Positions 1 to 7,050 of a stretch of DNA of 11,263 nucleotides are shown here, piece by piece (within the stretch, counting starts at the first letter, position 1; each line of letters starts with the position of its first letter). This DNA is from Desulfovibrio sp. Lineage in GTDB: Bacteria > Desulfobacterota > Desulfovibrionia > Desulfovibrionales > Desulfovibrionaceae. Location: the NCBI GenBank assembly GCA_020217165.1, contig JAIWOE010000124.1, positions 1-11,263 on the forward strand, given 5' to 3'. The notes under the pieces were generated by a model. It saw only the letters and a program-made list of their open reading frames with translations, was not told the origin of the DNA and made no database searches. A program made the translations under genes and the position numbers.

Positions 1-1143
1 AATCGCCGCGAGCTGGCCCGCAAGGCCGTGACTCTGGAACGCCTGCAGTCCCGCCTGCTGGACAACCTCCCCGACGGCCTGGTGCACCTGGATGGCCACG
101 GTGGCGTCCTGGCCGCCAACCCTGCGGCCCACGTCCTGCTGGGGGTGCAGGAAGGGGCCCTGGTGGGCCGCAACTCCCTGGCCCTGGGCCCCCAGGCCGC
201 GGCCCTGCTGGCAGGAGAGGTCGAGACCCTGGCCCGGCCCGTGCCGTGGCGGCAGCAGCAGCATGGGGATCGGTTCCTGGAAGTGTTGTCCCTGCCCATG
301 GAAGATGGCAGCGGCGAGCGTCTGGTGCTCCTGCGCGACCGCACCGAACTGAACAAGCTGGAGGAACGCCTTTCCGATGCCCGTCGCCTGGCCACCGTGG
401 GCGTGCTGGCCGCCGGCGTGGCCCACGAAATCCGCAATCCCCTGAGCGCCCTGCGCGGGTTTGCCCAGTTCTTCGCCAAAAAACTCGCCGGCAAACACCC
501 CGAGGAACAATACGCCAACACCATGGTCAGCGAGGCTGACCGCCTGAACCGCGTGGTGGGGGACCTGCTGAACCTGGCCCGGCCGCGGGTCTTGTCCCCG
601 GTGATGGTGGATCTCCAGGCCCTTGGGGACGAGCTGGGCAGGCTGCTGGAACAGGATTTCGCCGCTGCCGGGGCTGTCTTTTCCACTGATTTTCAGGCCC
701 GGACGTGCTATGCCGATGCGGACGCCCTCAAGCAATGTCTGCTCAATCTCGTCCTCAACAGCCTGCAGGCCGTGGCCGGGCAGGCGAACACGCCGGCCCG
801 GGCGGCCCCGGAAGGGGTGACGGTCTTGCCATTGACGGTGCGGCTGGGAGCCCAGGCCAGTGCCGGAGATGCAGGCTGTCCTGGAAATGTGGAGGTGTAC
901 GTGGAAGACAACGGCCCGGGCATGGACGACGCCGAACGCCGGCATGCCTTTGATCCCTTCTACACCTCCAAACCCAAGGGCGCGGGCCTGGGGCTGGCCC
1001 TGGTGGAGAAAACCATGCGGGAGCACGGCGGCAGCGCGCGCATGGAGTCCGCCCCCGGGCGGGGCACCGTGGTGCGGCTGCTGTTTCCCCTGCCCCGGCA
1101 TGGAACCATGCCGGCCAACCCGTCTGCGGAGGATGTTGCGTGA
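1..1143 (+). CDS. PAS-domain sensor histidine kinase, NtrB/ZraS type (5' end missing)
   Basis: The frame is open to the left edge of the window. A GTG at 28 is in frame, but codons before it continue a charged helix that normally follows a membrane segment, so the true start, and probably a sensor region, lie upstream. Counting from codon 28, residues 1-108 form a PAS domain (motif NLPDGLV). Residues 120-185 are the dimerisation/phosphoacceptor domain with HEIRNPL, the phosphorylated His being encoded at 424-426. The ATPase domain follows, with the N-box (LLNLVLNSLQAV), DNGPGMD, FDPFYTSK and GAGLGLA motifs all intact. The protein should autophosphorylate on His and pass phosphate to the activator encoded next; their 4-bp GTGA overlap supports a cognate pair. 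The signal it senses cannot be read because the N-terminus is absent. Family assignment is firm; the ZraS-like label is by architecture only. Confidence 0.93.
   Translation, partial: NRRELARKAVTLERLQSRLLDNLPDGLVHLDGHGGVLAANPAAHVLLGVQEGALVGRNSLALGPQAAALLAGEVETLARPVPWRQQQHGDRFLEVLSLPMEDGSGERLVLLRDRTELNKLEERLSDARRLATVGVLAAGVAHEIRNPLSALRGFAQFFAKKLAGKHPEEQYANTMVSEADRLNRVVGDLLNLARPRVLSPVMVDLQALGDELGRLLEQDFAAAGAVFSTDFQARTCYADADALKQCLLNLVLNSLQAVAGQANTPARAAPEGVTVLPLTVRLGAQASAGDAGCPGNVEVYVEDNGPGMDDAERRHAFDPFYTSKPKGAGLGLALVEKTMREHGGSARMESAPGRGTVVRLLFPLPRHGTMPANPSAEDVA
1128..1132 (+). promoter_or_regulatory. Ribosome binding site for the GTG start at 1140
   Basis: A perfect GGAGG lies inside the end of the kinase gene, 7 nt before the GTG at 1140. 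It supports that start, whose first codon overlaps the kinase stop codon, and suggests translational coupling of kinase and regulator. Confidence 0.75.
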
Positions 1144-2591
1144 AGCGCCTGTGCATCATTGACGACGAACCCGGCCACCGCCTCATGGTCCGGGCCATCA
1201 TGGAAGACGCCGGCTGGGAAGTGGTGGAGGCCGGCAGTGGCCAGGAAGGCGTCGCCCTCTTGCGGGAGGAATTGCACACCGCCGGGACCGCTGGCCGGTC
1301 CGGGGTGGTGCTGCTGGACATGCGCATGCCCGGCCTGGACGGCCGCCAGACCCTGGAGGCCCTGCAGCGGCTGCGGCCCGAACTGCCGGTGGTCATGCTC
1401 ACGGCGTACGGCAGCGTGGATGTGGCCGTGGAGGCCATGAAGCGGGGCGCATTCGACTTTCTCACCAAGCCGGCAGACAACGAAGAACTGCTCGCCACTC
1501 TGGAAAAAGCGCACGAATACGGACGGTTGCTTTCGGAAAGCGCCGCACTGGCCCGCGGGGCCATGGATGGCGCTGCCCTGGGCGGCGCTGCCATGGATAT
1601 CGAGCCCTGCCGCACTCTGGTGGGGGAAAGCCCGGCCATGCGCGAGGTCAAGGAACTCATCGCCCGGGCCGGCCCCAGCGAGGCCACCATCCTCATCCTG
1701 GGCGAGTCCGGCACGGGCAAGGAGCTCATTGCCGAGGCACTGCATGCCGCCAGCCGTCGGGCGGCCATGCCCATGATCAAGATCAACTGCGCTGCCCTGC
1801 CGGAGCAGCTCCTGGAAAGCGAACTCTTCGGCTACAAGAAAGGCGCCTTCACCGGCGCGGTAAAGGACAAGCCCGGCCGCTTTGTGCTGGCCGATGGCGG
1901 GACCTTGTTCCTGGACGAGATCGGCGAGCTGCCCATGACGGTGCAGGCCAAGCTCCTGCGCGCCCTGCAGGAGCGGGTGGTGGAGCCCCTGGGGGGTGTG
2001 AAACCTGTGCCCGTGGACGTGCGGGTGCTGGCCGCCACCAACAAGGACCTCGCCCAGGCCATCGCCGAGGGAACCTTCCGGGAAGATTTGTATTTTCGAT
2101 TGAACATCCTGGAAATCACCGCGCCACCCCTGCGGGAGCGCCTGCAGGATTTGCCCCTGCTGACCAGCCATTTGCTGGACAAGCTGGCCCGGAAGAACCG
2201 GCGCGCGGCCCCGGCCGTCTCCAGCATGTTCCTGGAGGCCCTGCGGCCGTACCCCTGGCCTGGCAACGTGCGGGAGCTGGAAAATGTGCTGGAGCGCGCC
2301 CTCATCCTCGCCAGTGCGGATATGCTCCAGCCGGCCCAGCTGCCCCCCAGGGTCCTGGAAGCGCAGCGCCCGGGCGCTGTCATGGCTGGGATGCAGACAG
2401 CGGCCATTTCTCCGGCCCTGCTGGAGGAGGCCGAGCGCGAGGCCATCGTCAAGGCCCTGGACGCCCACGGCGGCCACCGTGAGCGTACGGCCCAGGCCCT
2501 GGGCATCAGCCGTCGGACCCTGCAATACAAGATTTCCCGGTATGGCCTCACCAAACGCCGCGATCCTGCGGACAACGAGCCCCTGCAGTGA
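1140..2591 (+). CDS. Sigma-54-dependent response regulator (REC-AAA+-HTH), NtrC/ZraR family
   Basis: This 483-residue protein has the classical three-domain plan. The receiver domain (1-120) keeps the acidic pair D8/D9, phosphoacceptor D60, T88 and K110. The AAA+ domain (about 158-395) has Walker A GESGTGKE (188-195), the sigma-54 contact loop GAFTGA (235-240), Walker B GGTLFLDE (253-260) and the FREDLYFRLN segment. A Fis-type helix-turn-helix closes the protein (about 433-471). All residues needed for phosphorylation, ATP hydrolysis and sigma-54 contact are present, so it should be an active transcription activator at -24/-12 promoters. The GTG start is fixed by the GTGA overlap with the kinase gene and a GGAGG 7 nt upstream. 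Its stop overlaps the start of a cheW-like gene in the same way, tying it to the chemosensory genes. Its target promoters are not recognisable in this window. Confidence 0.96.
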   Translation: MKRLCIIDDEPGHRLMVRAIMEDAGWEVVEAGSGQEGVALLREELHTAGTAGRSGVVLLDMRMPGLDGRQTLEALQRLRPELPVVMLTAYGSVDVAVEAMKRGAFDFLTKPADNEELLATLEKAHEYGRLLSESAALARGAMDGAALGGAAMDIEPCRTLVGESPAMREVKELIARAGPSEATILILGESGTGKELIAEALHAASRRAAMPMIKINCAALPEQLLESELFGYKKGAFTGAVKDKPGRFVLADGGTLFLDEIGELPMTVQAKLLRALQERVVEPLGGVKPVPVDVRVLAATNKDLAQAIAEGTFREDLYFRLNILEITAPPLRERLQDLPLLTSHLLDKLARKNRRAAPAVSSMFLEALRPYPWPGNVRELENVLERALILASADMLQPAQLPPRVLEAQRPGAVMAGMQTAAISPALLEEAEREAIVKALDAHGGHRERTAQALGISRRTLQYKISRYGLTKRRDPADNEPLQ

Positions 2592-3118
2592 GCCCCATGA
2601 CTACCTCAGCCCAATCCAATCAGCCTCCCCTGGACTGTTTGCCATTTGTCCTGGATGATCGAACCTTTGCCCTGCCCCTGCCCATGGTGGAGCGGGTGAC
2701 GCGCATGGTGGCCGTCATCCCCTTGCCCGGGGCGCCGGCGGTGGTGCGCGGCATCATTGACCTGGCCGGAGACTTCGTGCCCGTGGTGGATCCCAGGGTG
2801 CGTTTCGGCATGCCTTTCGTGCGGATCCTGCCGTATCAGCAGCTGGTGATCCTGCGCACGTCCCGGCGTCGCATGGCCATGCAGGTGGACGGCACCGGGG
2901 AGGTGTTCACCTGGACCGGCGAGGCCCCCCGCAGTGGGGCTGAGCCCCCCTGGCCAGGCCTGGAGCTGGTGGCTGGCGTGGCCCACCTGGGGGAAGGCGT
3001 GGTCATGTTGCATGATCCGGACCGCTTTTTCTTGCCGGATGAAGAAACCGCCCTAGACCAGGCGCTGGAAACCGCCCTGGTGCAGGGCCACGCACAAGGG
3101 CAGGACTCGCCGGCATAA
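2588..3118 (+). CDS. CheW-like coupling protein (first of two; WspB-type position)
   Basis: The 176-residue product is essentially one CheW domain (about residues 18-150). Visible marks are the opening strand pattern LPFVLDDRTFALPL, the segment VIPLPGAPAVVRGIIDLAGD typical of the family, VPVVDPR, and a closing strand VVMLHDPDRFF where CheW proteins usually carry a leucine-aspartate pair. Such proteins link chemoreceptors to the CheA kinase on the inner face of the membrane. The start is uncertain: GTG at 2588 overlaps the preceding stop (GTGA), while ATG at 2597 gives a protein three residues shorter. Neither has a good Shine-Dalgarno sequence, which favours translation coupled to the activator gene and hence GTG 2588. 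The last 25 or so residues are an acidic, glutamine-rich tail outside the domain. It sits directly before cheR, the place of wspB in the Pseudomonas wsp order. Confidence 0.88.
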   Translation: MSPMTTSAQSNQPPLDCLPFVLDDRTFALPLPMVERVTRMVAVIPLPGAPAVVRGIIDLAGDFVPVVDPRVRFGMPFVRILPYQQLVILRTSRRRMAMQVDGTGEVFTWTGEAPRSGAEPPWPGLELVAGVAHLGEGVVMLHDPDRFFLPDEETALDQALETALVQGHAQGQDSPA

Positions 3119-3128
3119 CACCATGCCG
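3111..3128 (+). other. Small perfect hairpin across the stop codon of the first cheW
   Basis: CGGCAT and ATGCCG form a 6-bp stem with a 6-nt loop that includes the last two bases of the TAA stop codon. No T-run follows, so it is not a convincing intrinsic terminator. It could stall or protect mRNA between cheW and cheR, or be chance in GC-rich DNA. Confidence 0.25.
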
Positions 3129-3159
3129 TCGCTGGTCTTTCGGTCGGGCATATGCTAGC

Positions 3160-3166
3160 GGAGGGG
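3160..3166 (+). promoter_or_regulatory. Ribosome binding site for cheR
   Basis: GGAGGGG ends two bases before the ATG at 3169; its GGAGG core is 4 nt from the start. It is among the strongest sites in the window. It supports the ATG at 3169 and suggests that CheR translation is initiated independently rather than coupled to the cheW before it. Confidence 0.7.
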
Positions 3167-3168
3167 CC

Positions 3169-4599
3169 ATGTCCCGCGAGGAACCCCCGGCGGCGTCGCC
3201 ATCCCACGTGCTTGCGCCCCTGCTGTACCGGCAGGTGGCCCAGTGCATTGCCGAGCACACGGGCATGGCCTACCTGACGGATCGCCAGGCGGACTTCGAA
3301 CGCCGGCTGGATGCCGCGGCAAGGGAGCTGGGGCTGGAACTGGACCTGTTTGCCGCAACCATCGTTTCCGGTGGGCTCACGGCCTCGCAGTGGGATGTGC
3401 TGGCCGATCATCTGGCCGTGGCCGAGACCTATTTCTTTCGGGAAATGCGCACCCTGGCCATGCTGGAGGCCCATGTCCTGCCAGCCCTGGCCCAGCGGGC
3501 CGACCGTGAAGGCCGCGGCCTGCGCATCTGGAGCGCCGGCTGTTGCACCGGGGAGGAACCCTACACCCTGGCCATCATGCTCCACCGCGCCGGGCTGTGG
3601 CGCCGCGGACAGGACAACCTGCTCCTGGCCACGGATCTGAATCCCCGTTTTCTGCACAAGGCCCGGCAGGGAGGGTACCGCCAGTGGTCCTTCCGGGGGG
3701 CGCCGGATTGGCTGTTGGAGTATTTTATTCAAGAATCCGGTCAGATCCGCCGCATTACCCCGGCCATCCGCAACATGGTCCGCTTCGAACAGCTCAACCT
3801 GGCCAGCCCGGGCTGGCCCAAAGAGCCGTTTCGGGAGTTCGATCTCATCCTGTGCCGCAATGTCCTGCTGTATTTCACCCGGGACGGCATGCGCGACGTG
3901 GCCGTGCGCCTGGCCGGCCGCATGGCGGCGGGGGGCTGGCTGGTCACAGCCCCGGCCGAGGCCGCCCATGTGATGGACCTGGATCTCCTGGATCCCGTGC
4001 GCCTGGAAAGCGCCCTCCTGTTCCGCAGGAGCGGGGAGTGCTCGCCTTGGCCTGTTGTGCAGGAAGAGCCGCTCCTGCCGCATTCGCCTGAAGGGGGGAT
4101 GGGAGCGCCAGCAGACACCGCGGACATGGGGGTTGCGTCCATAGTCGCCCCGCCTGATGTGACGAGCACACACACGGTAGATCCTGACCCGGTGGATCCT
4201 GACCTGGTGGATCAGGCGGCCGCCACGGCCCGGCGACTGGCGGATGCCGGGCGTCTGGACGAGGCGCGCCGCTGGATGACCCGCGCCCTGGAGGTTGCCC
4301 GCCTGGATCCTGCCCTGCATCACCTGGATGGCATGATCCACGCCGCCGCCGGCAATGCCGCAGAGGCCCGCAACGCCTGGCGCAGGGCCCTGTACCTGGA
4401 CCCCGCCCTGCCCATGACGCGCTATCTGCTCCTGTGTCTGGAGCGCGACGCCGGGGATGCCGCCGCCGTGGCCAGCCACGCCCATGCGCTCCTGGAGCAG
4501 CTCAAGGACCTGCCGCCCGATGAACTGGTGCCCCATTCCGAAGGACTTTCCGCCGGCCGCCTCAGGGAGCTTGTGGAACAGGTCCTGTTTATGGAATAA
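3169..4599 (+). CDS. CheR-type chemoreceptor methyltransferase with C-terminal TPR region (WspC-like)
   Basis: This 476-residue protein methylates glutamates on chemoreceptors using S-adenosylmethionine. Residues about 18-80 form the N-terminal helical CheR domain. Residues 81-285 form the catalytic domain, with AETYFFRE (85-92), the SAM-binding loop WSAGCCTGEEPYTLA (121-135), ATDLNP (154-159) and CRNVLLYF (229-236). The loop has CC where many CheR proteins have CS, probably neutral. A variable linker (286-348) carries a short repeat and leads to a helical region (about 349-446) with TPR-like pairs, such as RLADAGRLDEARRWMTRALE and AAGNAAEARNAWRRALYLDP. CheR fused to TPR is the WspC/FrzF arrangement; in WspC-type proteins the TPR part is thought to aid receptor or partner binding. 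Lack of a visible pentapeptide tether on the nearby receptor fits a different docking mode. The start is supported by GGAGGGG at 3160-3166. Confidence 0.94.
   Translation: MSREEPPAASPSHVLAPLLYRQVAQCIAEHTGMAYLTDRQADFERRLDAAARELGLELDLFAATIVSGGLTASQWDVLADHLAVAETYFFREMRTLAMLEAHVLPALAQRADREGRGLRIWSAGCCTGEEPYTLAIMLHRAGLWRRGQDNLLLATDLNPRFLHKARQGGYRQWSFRGAPDWLLEYFIQESGQIRRITPAIRNMVRFEQLNLASPGWPKEPFREFDLILCRNVLLYFTRDGMRDVAVRLAGRMAAGGWLVTAPAEAAHVMDLDLLDPVRLESALLFRRSGECSPWPVVQEEPLLPHSPEGGMGAPADTADMGVASIVAPPDVTSTHTVDPDPVDPDLVDQAAATARRLADAGRLDEARRWMTRALEVARLDPALHHLDGMIHAAAGNAAEARNAWRRALYLDPALPMTRYLLLCLERDAGDAAAVASHAHALLEQLKDLPPDELVPHSEGLSAGRLRELVEQVLFME
4177..4221 (+). repeat. Imperfect 15-bp tandem repeat in the cheR linker
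   Basis: Two near-identical 15-bp units (4177-4191 and 4192-4206, two mismatches), plus a third diverged unit starting GTGGATC, encode VDPDP, VDPDL and VDQAA in frame. The repeat lies in the flexible linker between the methyltransferase and TPR regions. It keeps the frame, so copy changes would only alter linker length. Confidence 0.7.
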
Positions 4600-4608
4600 T
4601 TCCTCATC

Positions 4609-5172
4609 ATGTCCGCCACATTGTGCCTCCTGACCTCCGATGCCGACGCCGTGCTGGCCCGGCGCGCCCGCGAACTGGCCCGGCCAGGCGGAGCAGGGGC
4701 GGTGTTCGATCCTGCAGACACCCTGGAAGCCCTCTTCTTTCGCCTGGCAGATCAGGTGTTTGCCGTGGAGACCCGCTTTGTCCTGGGCGTGGGGCACGTG
4801 CAGCACCTGCTGCCTTTGCCGGGCACGCCGGCCTTCATTGCCGGGGTCGTGCTCTGGGAAGGACGCATCCTGGCTGTGAACAGCCTGGCCCAGCTGCTGG
4901 GGCTGCAGGCCGAGCCCCCTATGCAGGAGACGACAGACGCCGACCGCGCCCGGCTGGTGGTGGCCATGCACGGGCCGGAGGTGGAATCGCCCCGGCTGGA
5001 ACTGTTGTTTGAGGTGGATGCCCTCCTGGGCGTGGGCGGGTTGGCCCGCCAGGCGCTGCCCGGGGGCGAGCAGTGGCGCGCGCCGCCCCCATTACCGGCC
5101 GGCTGGGCGCCTGCAGGCGGGCCCTGGTGCAGGCCGACATGGTCCGGGAGCTCAGCTCCCCTGCGGCGGTGA
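4609..5172 (+). CDS. CheW-like coupling protein (second; WspD-type), apparently frameshifted near its 3' end
   Basis: As read, the product is 187 residues. An N-terminal helix (VLARRARELARP) precedes a CheW domain from about residue 40: LEALFFRLADQVFAVE, LLPLPGTPAFIAGVV, GRILAVNSLAQLLGL, then LELLFEVDALLGV. The helix plus CheW layout and the place between cheR and the receptor match WspD-type adaptors linking receptor and CheA. The last 32 or so residues are rich in Trp, Pro and Gly, use A/T-ending codons such as TTA, CCA and TCA that are rare nearby, and do not look like CheW. The expected closing strand and leucine tail are found in another frame down to 5237. One missing base between about 5061 and 5090 explains this; runs of five G (5062-5066) and five C (5086-5090) are candidates. 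Either this is a sequencing or assembly error, or the gene is damaged. The ATG at 4609 has no clear Shine-Dalgarno sequence and lies 9 nt after the cheR stop. Confidence 0.82.
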   Translation: MSATLCLLTSDADAVLARRARELARPGGAGAVFDPADTLEALFFRLADQVFAVETRFVLGVGHVQHLLPLPGTPAFIAGVVLWEGRILAVNSLAQLLGLQAEPPMQETTDADRARLVVAMHGPEVESPRLELLFEVDALLGVGGLARQALPGGEQWRAPPPLPAGWAPAGGPWCRPTWSGSSAPLRR

Positions 5173-5237
5173 CGGTATTTCTGGATATGCACACCCTGCT
5201 GGCGGATCCGGCCCTGCAGCCTGGGACCCACGCATGA
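5073..5237 (+). pseudogene. Out-of-frame C-terminal remainder of the second cheW
   Basis: In the frame ending with TGA at 5235-5237, this stretch reads as a plausible CheW ending: VARAAPITGRLG, then ADMVREL, then [20 protein letters not shown]. The VFLD strand followed by a leucine-rich helix is how CheW domains normally close. Codons in this frame end almost always in G or C, like real genes here, whereas the frame continuing from 4609 does not. Joined by restoring one base, the full protein would be about 209 residues, ending about 40 nt before the receptor start. There is no independent start signal, so it is not a separate gene. Confidence 0.75.
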
Positions 5238-5266
5238 AACGCAGCAACGCGACGAGACCATGTGGC

Positions 5267-5272
5267 AAGGAG
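5267..5272 (+). promoter_or_regulatory. Ribosome binding site deciding the receptor start
   Basis: AAGGAG lies 5 nt before ATG 5278 and 8 nt before ATG 5281. It sits inside the reading frame opened by the earlier ATG at 5260, which has no such site. This favours 5278 over 5260. Confidence 0.7.
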
Positions 5273-5277
5273 ATCGC

Positions 5278-7032
5278 ATGATGCAATGGAAAAATCTGTC
5301 CATCGGCTCCAAACTGGCGGTGGGCTTCGGGCTTGTGTTGCTGTTGCTGGTGCTCCTGGGCTTCCGGGCCGTGCGCGGCACGGAGGAAGTGCTGGAGGGC
5401 ATGCGCCTCTCCACGGAATCCATCCTGAGTATATACGCACTGAAAGTAAATGAAACGAATCACCTGGCATGGTCCACGGAGGTGGGGCAGGGGCTCATCC
5501 TGGGGGATATGGGGCATGTGGCGGCCCAGACGGACTATACCCAGTGCGAGTTCGGCAAGTGGTACTACGGTTCAGAACGCAAGGCCCTGGAAGCGAAGCA
5601 TCCCGAACTTGCCACCGCCATTGCGGAACTGGATGCTCCCCACAAGGCCATGCACAAGACCCTGGCGGACATGAAGGAACTGTATGCCCGGGACGGCGCC
5701 GAGGCCATGCCCCGCATTCGCCAGATATACATGAGCGAGACCCTGGTGGCCCTGGAAAAGTTCCGTGGCAACCTCCGGGTCCTGGAAGGGCAGGTGAGCG
5801 CCCTGTCCCAGGCGGTGCGGCGCACGGCGGCGGAGGTGGCCCAAAGGGATCTGCTGCTCATCCGTTACGGCGCCATGGCCGCGGTGGTGCTGGGCATCAT
5901 CATGGCCGTGGGCATCGGCCGGGGCATTGTCCGCCCCCTGCACAGTGCCGTGCAGGCTGCGGACGCCATTGCCACCGGCGACCTGCATCCCGTCATTGCG
6001 GGAACAGAACGCAAGGACGAAGTGGGCCTGCTGGCCCAGGCCTTCCAGCGTATGATCTCTTCCCTGCAGCGCATGGCCGACGTCATGGAGGGCATTGCCA
6101 ATGGCGACCTGCGCCAGGAGGTGCCCATGCGCTCCGACAAGGACGAGTTCGGTGCCAGCCTGCGGACCATGGGACGCAACCTGCGCGAACTCACGGAGCA
6201 GATCCAGCACGCCATGAACACCCTGGGCGCGTCCATCAATCAAATCTCGGTCACCACGGCGGAGCTCTCCTCCAGCGCCGCGGAGACCGCTGCCGCCATG
6301 AGCGAGACCACGGCCACGGTGGAGGAGGTGCGTCAGACCGCCTCCCTCACCAACCAGAAGGCCCGTGGCGTATCTGAACGATCCAAGGAGGCCGTGCGGG
6401 TGGCCCTGGAGGGCAAGGCCGCCACGGACGCGGTGTTCCAGGCCATGGCCCAGATCCGGGAAAAGATGGATTCCATCGCCCAAGGCATCATCGCCCTTTC
6501 GGAAAAGAGCCAGCGCATCGGGGATATCATCCTGGCTGTGAACGACCTGGCAGACCAGTCCAACGTCCTGGCCGTGAACGCCTCCATTGAGGCCTCCCGG
6601 GCTGGCGAAGAGGGTCGGGGCTTTGCCGTGGTGGCCAGGGAAATCCGCAGCCTGGCCGAGCAGTCCAAGCAGTCCACGGCAGAAATCCGCAGCATTCTTG
6701 AGGAAATCCGCAAGGCCACCACCTCCGCCGTGCTTAGTACGGAGGAAGGCGGCAAGGCCGTGGCCCGCGGGGAAACCCAGGTGGCCCAGGCTGCCCAGGC
6801 CATCCAGGGCCTGGTAGAGGTGGCCAGCAAGGATGCCCAGGCCGCGGCGCAGATCGCCGCCTCTAGTCAGGAGGAACTGGCCGGCATGGAGCAGGTGGCC
6901 CAGGCCATGGAGAGCATCCGCCAGGCCTCGGACCAGAACGTGGAGAGCGCTCGCCAACTGGACCAGTCCCTGCACGCCCTGGCGAACCTGGCGGACGAAC
7001 TCACGGCTTTGTTGTCCCTGTACAAGATCTAA
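5278..7032 (+). CDS. Methyl-accepting chemoreceptor with periplasmic CZB-like zinc-binding module (WspA position)
   Basis: Starting at ATG 5278 (AAGGAG 5 nt upstream; ATG 5260 would add six residues), the product is 584 residues. One membrane helix lies at about 13-29 and a second at 197-213, leaving some 165 residues in the periplasm. That region holds a CZB-like signature: H62 in NHLAW, C90 in CEFGKWYY, and H122 and H126 in PHKAMH, the 3-His/1-Cys set known to bind zinc in CZB proteins. After the second helix come a HAMP domain (about 214-267) and a second HAMP-like unit (about 266-319, with GIANGDL and DKDEFG). The coiled-coil signalling domain has its hairpin tip around 424-455 ([20 protein letters not shown]), the CheA/CheW contact area. 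[10 protein letters not shown] (527-536) matches the methylation-site consensus, with Q531/E532. There is no C-terminal pentapeptide tether. Position and partners suggest the input of a Wsp-like pathway; the ligand is inferred to be zinc or a redox signal. Confidence 0.94.
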   Translation: MMQWKNLSIGSKLAVGFGLVLLLLVLLGFRAVRGTEEVLEGMRLSTESILSIYALKVNETNHLAWSTEVGQGLILGDMGHVAAQTDYTQCEFGKWYYGSERKALEAKHPELATAIAELDAPHKAMHKTLADMKELYARDGAEAMPRIRQIYMSETLVALEKFRGNLRVLEGQVSALSQAVRRTAAEVAQRDLLLIRYGAMAAVVLGIIMAVGIGRGIVRPLHSAVQAADAIATGDLHPVIAGTERKDEVGLLAQAFQRMISSLQRMADVMEGIANGDLRQEVPMRSDKDEFGASLRTMGRNLRELTEQIQHAMNTLGASINQISVTTAELSSSAAETAAAMSETTATVEEVRQTASLTNQKARGVSERSKEAVRVALEGKAATDAVFQAMAQIREKMDSIAQGIIALSEKSQRIGDIILAVNDLADQSNVLAVNASIEASRAGEEGRGFAVVAREIRSLAEQSKQSTAEIRSILEEIRKATTSAVLSTEEGGKAVARGETQVAQAAQAIQGLVEVASKDAQAAAQIAASSQEELAGMEQVAQAMESIRQASDQNVESARQLDQSLHALANLADELTALLSLYKI

Positions 7033-7050
7033 GGGAGCGGGCACCACCGC

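Noticed and set aside
960..2525. A minus-strand open frame of about 520 codons opposite the activator gene.
   Set aside because: It is a mirror of the activator codons. The sense strand carries complete REC, AAA+ and HTH domains.
3131..3160. A possible weak sigma-70 promoter (TATGCT at 3151-3156) between the first cheW and cheR.
   Set aside because: There is no convincing -35 element at proper spacing, and the 50-nt gap is easily explained as an intra-operon spacer.
2836..4971. A minus-strand open frame of about 710 codons opposite cheR and the second cheW.
   Set aside because: It has the same codon-on-codon mirror explanation, with no recognisable motif and mirror composition.
5062..5090. 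Programmed -1 ribosomal frameshifting to make full-length CheW.
   Set aside because: G5 and C5 runs are present, but I see no classical heptameric slippery site with a clear downstream structure. A missing base or a real mutation is simpler.
5260..5277. ATG 5260 as the receptor start.
   Set aside because: It is in frame, but the AAGGAG at 5267-5272 lies downstream of it and is ideally spaced for ATG 5278. The six extra residues look unlike a receptor N-terminus.
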